From positions 234,001-298,000 of the forward strand of contig NZ_AP026563.1 in the NCBI RefSeq assembly GCF_025997855.1: 64,000 bases of DNA. Direction: 5' to 3'. The stretch's first letter is position 1, and every line of letters begins with the position of its first letter. This DNA is from Deinococcus aetherius. GTDB lineage: Bacteria > Deinococcota > Deinococci > Deinococcales > Deinococcaceae. The position numbers were made by a program, and so were the translations under genes. Shown here piece after piece: positions 50,585 through 59,800 of this stretch. A model generated the notes under the pieces. The model did no database searches. It was given only the letters and a program-made list of their open reading frames with translations, and had not been told where the DNA came from.

Positions 50585-51658
50585 GTGACCCGGGCGCCCT
50601 TTCGCCGGTTCGTGACCCTCGGCGTTGCGCTCAGCCTCGCCCTGCCGTCGACGGCTCATGCCCAGGACCTGGGGAGCCTCACGGATCTCCTGCAGTCGGG
50701 TGGCCTCATGAGTCTGATCGGCATGATCCCGGGTCTCAACTTTCTCGCGGGCCTCGGCCCGCTCACGGACATCCTGAAGATGATTCCGGGCCTGGATACG
50801 CTGCTCGGGCAGATTCCCGGCCTGAGCCAGTTGCTGGACCTGATCGGCCTGGGTGGAGGGTCGAACCTCGGCCCGCTCCTCGGGCAGATCCAGCAGGTCC
50901 AGAAGTGGTTGACTGCCGCGCGGCAGATTCAGGACACGGCGAAGAACATCATCCGCCCGAACAACTACACGGACTTCGTCGCCAGCGCAAACAGCGTCAT
51001 GCGTCTGGCGGGCGTGAACCAGGTCTTCAGCCAGGGCCAGTACCAGCAGGACCCGCAGGGCGTGGCTCAGGCGGCCATCGATGCCCTCACCGACCAGCAG
51101 CGTGAGGTGCTGGGTCGCCTGCGTACCGCGATGACGCCTGCCGAGGCCGTCGCGGTGCGCGAGCAGGCCGCGGGACTTCAGGATCTCAAGGCCAGGGTTC
51201 AGCGGATCGCCGACAACGCCGAGGCCCAGAGCAACACGCAGAGCCTGACCAAGGAGGCCCAGGAACGGGCGCTGGACGCGCTGGACTACTCGACGGGGGC
51301 GGCTCAGGCGCTCAAGGACAACAAGAAAATCGAGGACATCAGCCGGATGGTGGGTTCGGCCTCGCTGGAATCCCTGCGGGTCAGCGCCCTGAACAGCGCC
51401 GCGCTCACGGCCGCGCTGGCCAACCAGACGAAAATTCAGGTGGCGCAGGCCGAGACGCTCGGACAGATGCTGGAGGAGATGCAGCGTTCGCGGCTCGACA
51501 AGGCGAACGCCATCGCGCGAATGATGGAAGCGCAGCGGCAGCAGGCCAAGCGTGAGGCCCAGCGCCTGCGCAACTACAGTCGCAACCTTACCGATGGTAT
51601 GGGCAGTGCCGTGAGCGGGGCCAGTCTGCGTGGAGTCGACCTGCTGGGAGGGCCGTGA
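50585..51658 (+). CDS. VirB5/TrbJ-like secreted coiled-coil protein
   Basis: 357 residues from GTG 50585, with GGGGAGG upstream and a clear signal peptide (FVTLGVALSLALPSTAHAQ). An unusual leucine/glycine-rich segment with repeated IPGL words (GMIPGLNFLAGLGPL, MIPGLDTLLGQIPGLSQLLD) follows. Long helices then form a coiled coil (QQREVLGRLRTAMTPAEAVA, TLGQMLEEMQRSRLDKANAI, ARMMEAQRQQAKREAQRLRN). The layout is that of TrbJ/VirB5, minor pilus or conjugation proteins. The gene ends 1 nt into the start of the VirB6-like gene. Confidence 0.7.
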   Translation: MTRAPFRRFVTLGVALSLALPSTAHAQDLGSLTDLLQSGGLMSLIGMIPGLNFLAGLGPLTDILKMIPGLDTLLGQIPGLSQLLDLIGLGGGSNLGPLLGQIQQVQKWLTAARQIQDTAKNIIRPNNYTDFVASANSVMRLAGVNQVFSQGQYQQDPQGVAQAAIDALTDQQREVLGRLRTAMTPAEAVAVREQAAGLQDLKARVQRIADNAEAQSNTQSLTKEAQERALDALDYSTGAAQALKDNKKIEDISRMVGSASLESLRVSALNSAALTAALANQTKIQVAQAETLGQMLEEMQRSRLDKANAIARMMEAQRQQAKREAQRLRNYSRNLTDGMGSAVSGASLRGVDLLGGP

Positions 51659-53115
51659 TGCGGCGCCTGTGGCGCGTCCTCGTGCTGCTGTTCACCCTGG
51701 GGGCGCCCGCTCTGGCCGAAAGCGATACTGGAGCGGGGGGCCTCAGTCCCATCTGTCAGACCATGCTGGAGCGCAACGCACCGGCTCAAGGGGGAAGCCG
51801 CGTCAACCTGGAGACCTTCGTGCCCGATCCCGGGTGCTGGCTCCAGGCGAGCATCAAGGACATCAACGACGTCAACCTGTTCACGGTCACGGCGGCCATC
51901 GCCAAGTTCATCGTGGTCGCCAGCGTCCTGTGGGCGCTCCTGACCTCCATCGGCCGCGGCACGGCCACGCCCTTCCTGCGCGCGCTGGCACTGGGCTTCG
52001 TGGCTTTTACTGCGGCGAACGCCTACACCGCGAAAAGCGGCATTGGCTGGGTCGCGGCGGACTGGGCGATGGGCGCCTGGCAGACGGCCTACGTCGGAAG
52101 CGCACGGGTCGGTCAAGCTATGCTGGACCAGCGCATCCTCGCCAAGACGAAGGAACTGGACGAAAAGATTTCCAACTACGTCGCGATCAGCATGGACATC
52201 CAGGCTATCTCCACGCAGAAGGCCCTCTTCGGGACCAAGGCGGACCCCAATACGTTGGAGACGGCTTACCAGGAGATGCAGAAAACCGTCGACAGCGGCG
52301 GCAACATCAAATCACCCCTTCCGAAGTCGGCCTACTCGGCGGCGTACTTCCTCACGCTGGGCATCTTCAGCGTGTTCGCGATCCTGGTGTACAGCAGCGG
52401 CATGATGGTGGTAATCAGCGTGCTGGCCTTACCCATCGTGCTGGCCCTGACGACCCTCGGTTCACGACAGTTTCTCCAGACGGTCGGCGTGATCTGGCTG
52501 TCCAACGTCGTCACCATCCTGATCATTCCGGTCTTCATGGCGATCCTGATGACCACCATGCTCACTAGCCCGGTGCAGAGCCTGAACGCCAACCTGCAGT
52601 ACAACATCGAGATCGGCACGCAGATGTTGACTGAGGTCAAGCAGCGGCTGGACAGTTGCAGCGGTGTCCTCTTCGTGGCCTGTCGAGCGGTGGAGGGGAT
52701 CGGTGCGGTCATCGACGGCTTCACACAGGGTCTGGAGAGCGCCTTTATGGGCGTGGGTGTCGCGATCTTCGCCATCATCGTGGCCTTTTCCGTCGCGGTC
52801 TCGCAGTTGCGGCGCATCCCCGCCACCGTCGAGCGCATCCTCGGCGGCCTGGGCGGTGGGGAGTCGAGCGGTGTGTTCACCGACTTCAACAAGCGTCCCA
52901 GGGAACGCCGGCAACGCGCGGTGGCAGACGCGAGCGCCCAGAAGACACCCGCCCTCGCCCCGCCGGCCAGCAGCGGCCCGAAGGTGACCGTCACGCAACT
53001 GCCCAAAGGAAACGGTCTGCCCGGCAGCGGCGTGACGGTCCCCAATCCCAAGGTGATCCTCGCGCAGGCCACCACTCGCTCCGTCCGGGGTGCCCTGCCT
53101 CCCCCGAAGCCCTGA
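51658..53115 (+). CDS. VirB6/TrbL-like polytopic membrane protein
   Basis: 485 residues from ATG 51658 (GTG 51655 is also in frame). Signal peptide-like start (LWRVLVLLFTLGAPALAES), then at least five hydrophobic helices: FTVTAAIAKFIVVASVLWAL, FLRALALGFVAFTAANAYTA, AAYFLTLGIFSVFAILVYSS, MMVVISVLALPIVLALTTLG, GVIWLSNVVTILIIPVFMAI and GVAIFAIIVAFSVAVSQLRR. The C-terminal tail is basic and Pro-rich. This is the TrbL/VirB6 pattern, forming the inner-membrane passage of the T4SS. It overlaps the VirB5-like stop. Confidence 0.8.
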   Translation: MRRLWRVLVLLFTLGAPALAESDTGAGGLSPICQTMLERNAPAQGGSRVNLETFVPDPGCWLQASIKDINDVNLFTVTAAIAKFIVVASVLWALLTSIGRGTATPFLRALALGFVAFTAANAYTAKSGIGWVAADWAMGAWQTAYVGSARVGQAMLDQRILAKTKELDEKISNYVAISMDIQAISTQKALFGTKADPNTLETAYQEMQKTVDSGGNIKSPLPKSAYSAAYFLTLGIFSVFAILVYSSGMMVVISVLALPIVLALTTLGSRQFLQTVGVIWLSNVVTILIIPVFMAILMTTMLTSPVQSLNANLQYNIEIGTQMLTEVKQRLDSCSGVLFVACRAVEGIGAVIDGFTQGLESAFMGVGVAIFAIIVAFSVAVSQLRRIPATVERILGGLGGGESSGVFTDFNKRPRERRQRAVADASAQKTPALAPPASSGPKVTVTQLPKGNGLPGSGVTVPNPKVILAQATTRSVRGALPPPKP

Positions 53116-53127
53116 ACCCCGCCTCCC

Positions 53128-53165
53128 GCGCCCCGCTGCCTGAGTTCCGGGGCGCAGTGTCTTTC
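53128..53165 (+). terminator. Weak hairpin between virB6-like and virD4-like genes
   Basis: GCGCCCC (53128-53134) pairs with GGGGCGC (53149-53155), followed by AGTGTCTTTCC. The stem is perfect but there is no real T tract, so it may be an attenuator or an mRNA-stabilising element. Confidence 0.4.
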
Positions 53166-53193
53166 CCCGGTCCCCTGAAAGGAGCCCTCCCCC

Positions 53194-56022
53194 TTGTCCC
53201 ACGCTTCTGCCCCGGCGGGCACCGTTCAGCAGAGTCAGGGGGTCCGCACCTTCCCGGTCGGCTGGCTGCTGTTGTTTCTCGCCACGCTCCTCGTCCCCGG
53301 TTACTTCGCCGTGCACACGGCAGGGCAGGTCTCCCAAGTGATGGTCGCCAAAGGCTGGCCGGCAGCTCTGCACAGCCAGACGTTCCTGCTCGACTGCACC
53401 CTGAGCCAGGCCTGCAACGCGGCTTTCCAGCAGGGCTTCGCCCGCCTCTTCCCGCTGTGGTCGCTGGCGTCTCCCGTCGTGGGACTGGTCATCTACGGCT
53501 TGAAGGCCCGGCCGCGCACGTACGCCACCAAGGACCCCGGCCTCGCCTGGTGGGCCCAGGCCGACGATCAGGGCCTGAACCAGTACCGGACGCACGACCC
53601 GACGAGGCCGGAGAACAAGCTGCTCGGGTACCTCGGCCACCTGCTCAGCGTGGGCCGCGAGGGCAAGATCGAGTACCGCAAGACCTTCCCGCTGTACGTG
53701 CGCATGGCGGCGCTCGCCGAGAACGTCCTGGTGCTCGGGGGGGTGGGCGCGGGCAAGACCCGCGGCTACTTCAGACCGCTGATCATGCTGGCCGCCCACC
53801 TGGGCTTCACGGTGATCGTCTTCGACCTGAAATACCCACAGCCCGACTCAGGCTTCTTCGACATGATCGGGTACTGGGCCAGACGGCGGCGCAGGGTGAT
53901 GATGTTCACCCCGTTCAGCCTCAACACGATGCGTCTGCCCCTGCTCGACAGCATCGAGGACTACGCCAGCGCCCTGAGGATGGCGACCACCATCATGCCA
54001 CCGCCGGAGTACGGCCAGGAGCCCGGCAAGCACTACCGGGACCGGGACCGGGGGGTGCTCGCCGCCTTCCTGCTGTACCTCGCCAGGAGCGACACGCCCA
54101 ACTTCCGTGAGCTGCTGCGCATGGCGCAGTTCACGCCGAATGAACTCAAGAAGTGGTTCGAGGACCAGGCCGCCTTCGACGAGAACAGCGAGGTGGTCCT
54201 CAACCTCAAGGGCATCTTCGCGCAGGGGAACCAGGAGGTCGCCTCGGTCCTGCAGGGCATCAAGAACGCACTGCGCATCTTCTACAACCCGATGGTGGCG
54301 CGGGCGACCGAGAGCCTTGTGGGCGAGAACATCGACGTGCGCGCAGCCTTTCGCGAGCCCACCCTGCTCTACATCGGCATCCAACAGGAGTACATGATGG
54401 AGGGCGACGGCGTGGTGCTCCTCCAGCTCGTCAAGCGCTACATCGACCGTGAACTCCAGCGCGAGGCGGCGGCTCAGGGAGGCGTCCTCAAGAGGCACGC
54501 CGCGTACGTCCTCGACGAGTTCCCTTCCTTCGGACAACTGCCGTACATGATGCGCTCGCTCGGCGTGCTGCGTTCCTACAACGTGTCGCACCACATCGGG
54601 GTGCAGAACCTCGCCCAGCTCGCCGTGGTCTACGGCGACAACTACAGCAAGGCCCTGACCACCAACGTGATCGGCCGCAAGATCTTTTTCCCGCTCGCGG
54701 TGGACGACGAGGAGCGCGAGCTCTTCTCGCAGTACGTCGGCAAGACCACGGTGTACGACATCAGCGAGGGCGATACCCGTCGCCGCTTCCTGGGCACCTC
54801 CCTGGACGAGACCACCCGTCAGAGCATCGGGCTGCGCAAGGTCGCGGTGCCGCTGCTCGCCCCCGAGGAGTTCCCCCACTTCCGACCGATGGAGGCCGTC
54901 ATCAAGGTCCGCGGAGCCAACCCCATTCGCACCTTCATGCCCGCCATCGAGGATCCCTTCCTCGACGGGCCGGACATCCCACGGGGCATCCCGAACCGGC
55001 TGCACGAACTCTACCGGCAGGTCAACCCTGAGCGTGAGAACATGGCCCACGTCACCCAGCAGATCATCCGCTCCGGGGTGCTCGGCGCGGCCACCACTCC
55101 GGAGGAGGACTTCATCGCCCAGCAGCACGAACGCTTCCGGACCTGGGTGACCGGGGTGCTGGAGAGCGGCGCCCGGGTCCGCTTCAGCGCGAGTGACCGC
55201 GAGCGACTGTACGTCCGCACCGCGGACCTGCCGGAGGCCCTGAAGGAGGGACGCACCCTGCAGGGCTTCTCCTCCCGCGGCTGGACCGGCAGGGCGGATT
55301 CCGACGAACTGCGCCTCAAGCCCGAGGGGCTGGCGTTATTGAACCGCGACCTGCGCCTGCGGCTGAACAAGCAGGCCACCTTCGGCGCCCTCGACCTGTG
55401 GCTGGAGCAGAACGGGCCGATGGTCGAAGGTCACCCGGCCCGCGAGGCGCTGGGGCCGGACGAACGCCCGGAGGTCCAGGCGATCCTGGAGGGTGAGCGG
55501 GTGTACCTGCGCTTCCTCCCGTGCCGCGACCTGTTCGGGGCAGCGCCGGAAGTGCTCGGCAAACGCATCGGCAAGAGTCAGTACATCCTGATCGACCGCC
55601 AGGACCCCTCGGGCTTCTGGAACGCGCTGCAAGACGCCCGGGTGAAGGACCACGAGCAGGACGCGGCCCCCGCCGCAGCGGAAGACACTCGCCCTGCACC
55701 ACGGCAGGCTGCGAGGAAGCGGCCCACCAGCAAGCCCTGGACGAGAGACGAGGAGGAAGCTCGCCATCAGGAAAGCGCCCAGGAAGCGGACCCGCAGGAG
55801 ACCCGGGGTTCCGAGGCTGAAGGCCGCCGCCCGGGCCCGCGCAAGACCACGAAGAAACGCCTGGCGGGCAGGACCTGGACGAACGAAGACGAAGAGACGC
55901 GCGGGCAGGAAGGCGAGCAGGAAGCCGACCGGTTTCCGCACGAGACCCTGGGGACCGAAGACGAGGACGGCCCACCGTTGTGGCAGACCCTGGAGAAACA
56001 CCGGGCTCCCAAAGAGCCCTGA
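53194..56022 (+). CDS. VirD4/TraG-like coupling ATPase
   Basis: 942 residues, TTG start with AGGAG upstream. Two N-terminal transmembrane helices (VGWLLLFLATLLVPGYFAVH and FPLWSLASPVVGLVIYGL) are followed by Walker A LVLGGVGAGKTRGYFRPLIM (about residues 179-198), IVFDLKYPQPDSGFFDMIGY and Walker B AAYVLDEFPSFGQLPYMMRS. This is typical of coupling proteins that bring DNA or protein substrates to the T4SS. The last 110 residues are a charged tail with two repeats (KRPTSKPWTRDEEEARHQE and KRLAGRTWTNEDEETRGQE). It is the longest gene of the transfer locus. Confidence 0.88.
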   Translation: MSHASAPAGTVQQSQGVRTFPVGWLLLFLATLLVPGYFAVHTAGQVSQVMVAKGWPAALHSQTFLLDCTLSQACNAAFQQGFARLFPLWSLASPVVGLVIYGLKARPRTYATKDPGLAWWAQADDQGLNQYRTHDPTRPENKLLGYLGHLLSVGREGKIEYRKTFPLYVRMAALAENVLVLGGVGAGKTRGYFRPLIMLAAHLGFTVIVFDLKYPQPDSGFFDMIGYWARRRRRVMMFTPFSLNTMRLPLLDSIEDYASALRMATTIMPPPEYGQEPGKHYRDRDRGVLAAFLLYLARSDTPNFRELLRMAQFTPNELKKWFEDQAAFDENSEVVLNLKGIFAQGNQEVASVLQGIKNALRIFYNPMVARATESLVGENIDVRAAFREPTLLYIGIQQEYMMEGDGVVLLQLVKRYIDRELQREAAAQGGVLKRHAAYVLDEFPSFGQLPYMMRSLGVLRSYNVSHHIGVQNLAQLAVVYGDNYSKALTTNVIGRKIFFPLAVDDEERELFSQYVGKTTVYDISEGDTRRRFLGTSLDETTRQSIGLRKVAVPLLAPEEFPHFRPMEAVIKVRGANPIRTFMPAIEDPFLDGPDIPRGIPNRLHELYRQVNPERENMAHVTQQIIRSGVLGAATTPEEDFIAQQHERFRTWVTGVLESGARVRFSASDRERLYVRTADLPEALKEGRTLQGFSSRGWTGRADSDELRLKPEGLALLNRDLRLRLNKQATFGALDLWLEQNGPMVEGHPAREALGPDERPEVQAILEGERVYLRFLPCRDLFGAAPEVLGKRIGKSQYILIDRQDPSGFWNALQDARVKDHEQDAAPAAAEDTRPAPRQAARKRPTSKPWTRDEEEARHQESAQEADPQETRGSEAEGRRPGPRKTTKKRLAGRTWTNEDEETRGQEGEQEADRFPHETLGTEDEDGPPLWQTLEKHRAPKEP

Positions 56023-56270
56023 AAGAGGAAGGCACGGCCCCGAATGCTTGAACCCGGGGCCACTTTCGTCGTCCTGGCACAGGCGCACAACACCGCCTCC
56101 CTGCGGTTCCACGCAGGGCAGGGGCACTCCTGGGCGAGGAACGTTCTCTCCGTCCTTCTCGGACGCGGTGAGCGGCGTGACGGTACATCCAGGAAGCAGG
56201 AGGTGCATCCCAACCGTCCCCGGAAGGAGGGTTGGGGAGCGGCCAACCCGGGCACCGGGATCGCGCCTTG

Positions 56271-56293
56271 CCAACCTAGGCCGCGGTCACTAT
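56271..56293 (+). promoter_or_regulatory. CCAACCTG-type promoter (site 10), PLD-fold/ATPase operon
   Basis: CCAACCTAGGCC at 56271 (one difference, A for G) and CACTAT at 56288-56293; the ATG at 56302 is 31 nt from the first C. Confidence 0.6.
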
Positions 56294-56301
56294 GCAGGGG
56301 T

Positions 56302-56802
56302 ATGCGCAGATTCGTTCCCCTGATGCTCGCCTGGGCGGCGAGCACCGGTACCGCCCAGACCACCACTCTGAACGAGGTCACGCAGGCCCTGCACCGGGCC
56401 CAGCGCCAGGTGATCGCCTACCTCCCCGACCTCCAGGCACAGATGCTGGCGCAAGCCCTCAAGGAGGCGGCCAGCCGCCGCGTTCACGTCTACCTGATCA
56501 CACCTCGGCATGCTCACCTGCGGCCCGGCTCGTTCCTTCCCAGCGTCGCCCTTGCCAACGCGGAGCAACCGCCCCTGCCGCTCGGCTACCACTTCGGCGA
56601 GCTGAATGCCCCGCCCCTGATCATCGTGGACAACCGGACCCTCTACCTCGGCGCTGGTCTCGCCGACGGCTCCTCGACCGTGCGGCGCGGGACGTCGGCT
56701 GAACTCACCCGGGCGCTGACGGCCAGCGCGAACGTCATCAACGCCTCTCCGAATGTCCCCGCCCGGGTGCTGATCAAGGAAAGGTACGGCCTGGCATGGT
56801 GA
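56302..56802 (+). CDS. Exported degenerate phospholipase-D-fold protein
   Basis: 166 residues. Signal peptide MRRFVPLMLAWAASTGTAQ. The body follows half of a PLD fold: LHRAQRQVIAYLPDLQAQML, AQALKEAASRRVHVYLITPR, and APPLIIVDNRTLYLGAGLAD, where active family members have H-x-K before the last strand. The HKD His and Lys are not present, so catalysis is unlikely. Similar proteins could be structural or nucleic-acid-binding at the cell surface. It overlaps the SpoIIIAA-like ATPase gene by 7 nt and shares its promoter. Confidence 0.6.
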   Translation: MRRFVPLMLAWAASTGTAQTTTLNEVTQALHRAQRQVIAYLPDLQAQMLAQALKEAASRRVHVYLITPRHAHLRPGSFLPSVALANAEQPPLPLGYHFGELNAPPLIIVDNRTLYLGAGLADGSSTVRRGTSAELTRALTASANVINASPNVPARVLIKERYGLAW

Positions 56803-57758
56803 AGCCTTTTCCCGTCACCGACCTCACCACGCCAGCCGAGTACGCGGCGGTGCAGGAGCGCTTTCCGGAGGAACTCCGGCAGATCATCGCCCCAAACCTG
56901 GTGGAAATCGACGAGATCATCCTCGACCTGAATCAGCCCCTGAGCGTGCGGTTCGGAGGGCTGCGCATCGACTACCCGTTGGTGCTGGACCCGGTGCTGT
57001 TCGGCCGAGTCGACACCGAGATGCAGTCCGGAGTCACCAAGGGCTGGCGGGCGGACGGACGCATCGGTATCCCCGGGACCTTGCATCGGATCAGCCGCGA
57101 GACCAACCTCCAGGGGGCCAGCGTGATGATCACCGTGCGCATTGGCCGAGCCCTGATCGGCGTCGCCGGGCCGCTGCGCGATGTCCTCCAGGATGCCATC
57201 GACCGGGGCGTGGGCATCGCCATCATCGGGCCGCCCTTCGTCGGGAAGACGACCCTCCTCAGGGACATCGCGCGCATCATGGCTGAGCGGCTGGGCCGCG
57301 GCCTGATCATCATGGACACCAGCAATGAGATCGGCGGGGACAGCGACCTCGCTCACTGGATCATCGGCAAAGCCCGGCGAGTCATCATCGGGGACCCCCA
57401 GTTGCAGGGTGGAAAGTACGCGCGCGCGATCGCCAATGCCGCCCCTCAGGCCCTGCTGGGTGACGAGCTCGGGTACCGGAACGACATCCCGATCATCGTC
57501 GAGAACGCCCCGCGTGGAGTGCCCATCACCGCCACCCTGCACGGCCGGGACATGGATCGAGTGGTGAAGAGCCAGAAGCTCTGGCCGCTGCTGGGAATCC
57601 GGGACGGGCGGAAGCTCGACCCCAGCACCTTCGCCATCGCCATCGAGGTCATGGACCGCGGCCACTACCGGGTCCACACCGACTTCGACCGGAGTATCGA
57701 GGCCCTGCTCGACAACGCCACCCCCACCGAAGGTCTTCACGAAATCCGCGTCGCCTGA
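56796..57758 (+). CDS. SpoIIIAA/Ycf45-type AAA ATPase in the VirB11 position
   Basis: 320 residues. Residues 1-110 are a small N-terminal domain (LRQIIAPNLVEIDEIILDLN, SVRFGGLRIDY, TLHRISRETNLQGASVMITV). The core has Walker A IIGPPFVGKTTLLRDIARIM (about 143-162), then LIIMDTSNEIGGDSDLAHW, the Walker B-like ALLGDELGYRNDIPIIVENA, and the sensor VPITATLHGRDMDRVVKSQK. DTSNEIGGD and ATLHG are signatures of SpoIIIAA-type ATPases, which are distant VirB11/PilT relatives. As no VirB11 gene is seen, this protein may serve that job. A strong terminator follows. Confidence 0.8.
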   Translation: MVKPFPVTDLTTPAEYAAVQERFPEELRQIIAPNLVEIDEIILDLNQPLSVRFGGLRIDYPLVLDPVLFGRVDTEMQSGVTKGWRADGRIGIPGTLHRISRETNLQGASVMITVRIGRALIGVAGPLRDVLQDAIDRGVGIAIIGPPFVGKTTLLRDIARIMAERLGRGLIIMDTSNEIGGDSDLAHWIIGKARRVIIGDPQLQGGKYARAIANAAPQALLGDELGYRNDIPIIVENAPRGVPITATLHGRDMDRVVKSQKLWPLLGIRDGRKLDPSTFAIAIEVMDRGHYRVHTDFDRSIEALLDNATPTEGLHEIRVA

Positions 57759-57775
57759 ACCCGAAGGCCCTGCGA

Positions 57776-57813
57776 CAACGGGACGTGCCAGGCGTCCCGT
57801 TGTTCTTCTTTTC
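57776..57813 (+). terminator. Strong rho-independent terminator ending the T4SS locus
   Basis: CAACGGGACG (57776-57785) and CGTCCCGTTG (57793-57802) form a perfect 10-bp stem around TGCCAGG, followed by TTCTTCTTTT. Confidence 0.85.
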
Positions 57814-58653
57814 CAACCCCGGGCCCCTTCACGAGGAGCCGTTCCCTTGCTGCAAGGAACACCGGAGGCGCGCTCCAAGAACACAAGCACCAAGTCCATC
57901 CTCGTCCCTCGCCCGACGGGCGCGGTTCCAGCAGAGACATGGCGGTGCTGGTCTCCCGGCACAACTCCCTGTTCGAGTTCCTTTCTCACACACAGAAACT
58001 GAGACAGGGCGACAGGTCAAAGGTGGGGGGTCTGTGGGTGATTCAGCTTTTTCAGAAACGAAACGTTCCCCCTCCTGCACCGCCAGCCTTCACCCCGCCT
58101 GAAGCACGTGTCCGTGCTCGTCTTCCAGCTTCAGACCGCCCTGCCCCAACCTCGAAGTACAAAGCACTTAAAAATTTAAACCAGAAGTATTCAAACTTCT
58201 CATCCGCGTGAGAGGGTGAAGTGAGGAGCGGACGGTTCATCGAGAGAAGCCCGCCCATGCTGAGCCCTCCGGATGCCAGCGGTGAGGGCAGGAGAACGTT
58301 CCTTGAAGAATCGCCTCAAGACCCCGGGACGTGTCCGGCAGTGATGCGAAAACACGCCGGGGGTGCCGTGGAGGCAGGGGTTTTGATGGCCTGGAGGAAC
58401 CGAAGTCACCTGCACCGTGAGAGGGTCACGGCGAGCCTCGCCAGACCGCTACCAGTGCCGATCTGCCTGCGACAGTCTCCACGCCAGGCCACCTGACTCG
58501 GGCATCACCTTTCCCCACCGTCGGTGCCCGAGCAGCCCTCCCCCGTCCTCGTGCCCCTCTCGTTCACAACAGAGAGCGGGCGGGCGACGCTCCGTGTTCG
58601 CGCTCTGGCCCGGCGGGACCCTCGCCGCTCAGGCGGCGCGCTCACTCCATCTC
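57814..58653. other. Long gap without recognised genes
   Basis: About 840 nt between the T4SS terminator and an IS5-like element. Small open frames are Pro/Arg-rich shadows. An AT-rich patch lies at about 58140-58200 (AAGCACTTAAAAATTTAAAC), just after a lone CCAACCT at 58146 that has no gene behind it. The region could be a remnant of deleted DNA or contain a transfer origin; I see no clear nick-site motif. Confidence 0.45.
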
Positions 58654-59780
58654 AAGACCTGTTGCGCAGTAGTTGAAGGGCAGCGGGGCGACGGTTCACG
58701 TCGCCCCGCTGCCCTACGCTAGGTTTCAGGTCGTGGGCAGGAGGAGTCGGCGTTGCCAGCGGAGATTGACGAGTCCGGCGACACAGCCCCATATGACCCC
58801 ATGCCGTTTGGGCTCGTTTCGGAAGAACTCCTTGCAGGCGCGGAACTTCTTCATCCGATTGATGACGTTCTCGGCGGTGATCCGTACCTTGGAGATCAGA
58901 CGGTTCAGCTCACGTTGCTCCAGGCTCAACTCGCCCTTCTTCGGGCGCTTGGCGGGCACGATGGTCTCGCGCTCGGGGTAGACCTTCTCCAGCCCGGTGT
59001 ACCCACGGTCCCCCCACACTCGGACATGGGGGGGCAAGCGGTTGATCAAGCGCGACCGTTTAAGCACCTTCATGTCATGAGTGCGACCGCTGGCGGTCGC
59101 ACTGAGATGGACGACCTGCCCTTCGGGCGTCACCGCCACCTGGGTCTTCAGGGTGTGCGTGCCCTGCTTGACGCTATAGAACCGCTTCTTGTCCTTGGGC
59201 CGCCCCACCGCTTTCTTCCCCGGCGTCTGGCCCTTCTTCACCTTCGGCTGCCCCCGGGGCTGCTCGGTGCCGTCCACGATCACGTCCGTCAGCTCGGGGA
59301 ACACCTCCAAGAACTCCTCCAACGAGCGAATCTTTCTCGGCTTCTTGGTCTGGTTGCCCGCAACCTCATCCGGCTTGGCCTGGAGGGTCCGGGAACGCAG
59401 GGGAGCAGGCAACGCCTGCTCCAAGACGGGCAGCAAGCCGTGGATGTTGCGGCAAACATTCGCTGCGTCCAGGTCAAACAGGATGCCCAGGACGTGCATT
59501 GTGAAGTACTGGCGCAGGTAGAGCAGCGTGACGAATAATCGCTGGCTCAGGTCAAGCTTGAAGGTGTTGCCCGCACCGATGCGCCGAACCCGTCCGGCGC
59601 CCAGCAGGGAGCGGCGGTGGGCCTGCTCCCACAACGGCTCCAGTTTGCTCAGCAGCCGCTCGAACTCTTCGGGAGTCAGCCCCACCAGACGCTCGAAGGA
59701 ACGTGCTCGGGACTTCAGCTTGTCCAGCCGCAACACCCCCCGAACCTACCCGGCCACCCCTCTATCGCGCAACAGGTCTT
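58654..59780 (-). mobile_element. IS5-like insertion sequence
   Basis: Terminal inverted repeats AAGACCTGTTGCGC (58654-58667 and complement 59767-59780) enclose one transposase gene on the minus strand. No target duplication could be confirmed. The right end lies 20 nt before the ATG at 59801, so the insertion sits in the promoter region of the next cluster. Confidence 0.8.
58726..59736 (-). CDS. IS5-like transposase (DDE_4/HARBI1 type)
   Basis: 336 residues. The N-terminal HTH region ([20 protein letters not shown] … [20 protein letters not shown]) is followed by the DDE core: [20 protein letters not shown] with the first Asp, [20 protein letters not shown] with the second, and [20 protein letters not shown] with the Glu. 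All three residues are present and the frame is unbroken. It differs from the two-frame IS5-family transposase at 8843. It moves its own element. Confidence 0.85.
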   Translation of the reverse strand: MLRLDKLKSRARSFERLVGLTPEEFERLLSKLEPLWEQAHRRSLLGAGRVRRIGAGNTFKLDLSQRLFVTLLYLRQYFTMHVLGILFDLDAANVCRNIHGLLPVLEQALPAPLRSRTLQAKPDEVAGNQTKKPRKIRSLEEFLEVFPELTDVIVDGTEQPRGQPKVKKGQTPGKKAVGRPKDKKRFYSVKQGTHTLKTQVAVTPEGQVVHLSATASGRTHDMKVLKRSRLINRLPPHVRVWGDRGYTGLEKVYPERETIVPAKRPKKGELSLEQRELNRLISKVRITAENVINRMKKFRACKEFFRNEPKRHGVIWGCVAGLVNLRWQRRLLLPTT

Positions 59781-59800
59781 CATATCAGGAGGAAAGCGAG

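Noticed and set aside
57114..57136. CCAACCT inside the SpoIIIAA-like gene
   Set aside because: Lies within conserved coding sequence (TNLQGA), lacks the G and the CC extension, and no gene start follows at the right distance.
58146..58168. CCAACCTCGAAG in the gap after the T4SS
   Set aside because: Matches only the first seven bases and no start codon with a gene follows; possibly a decayed site.
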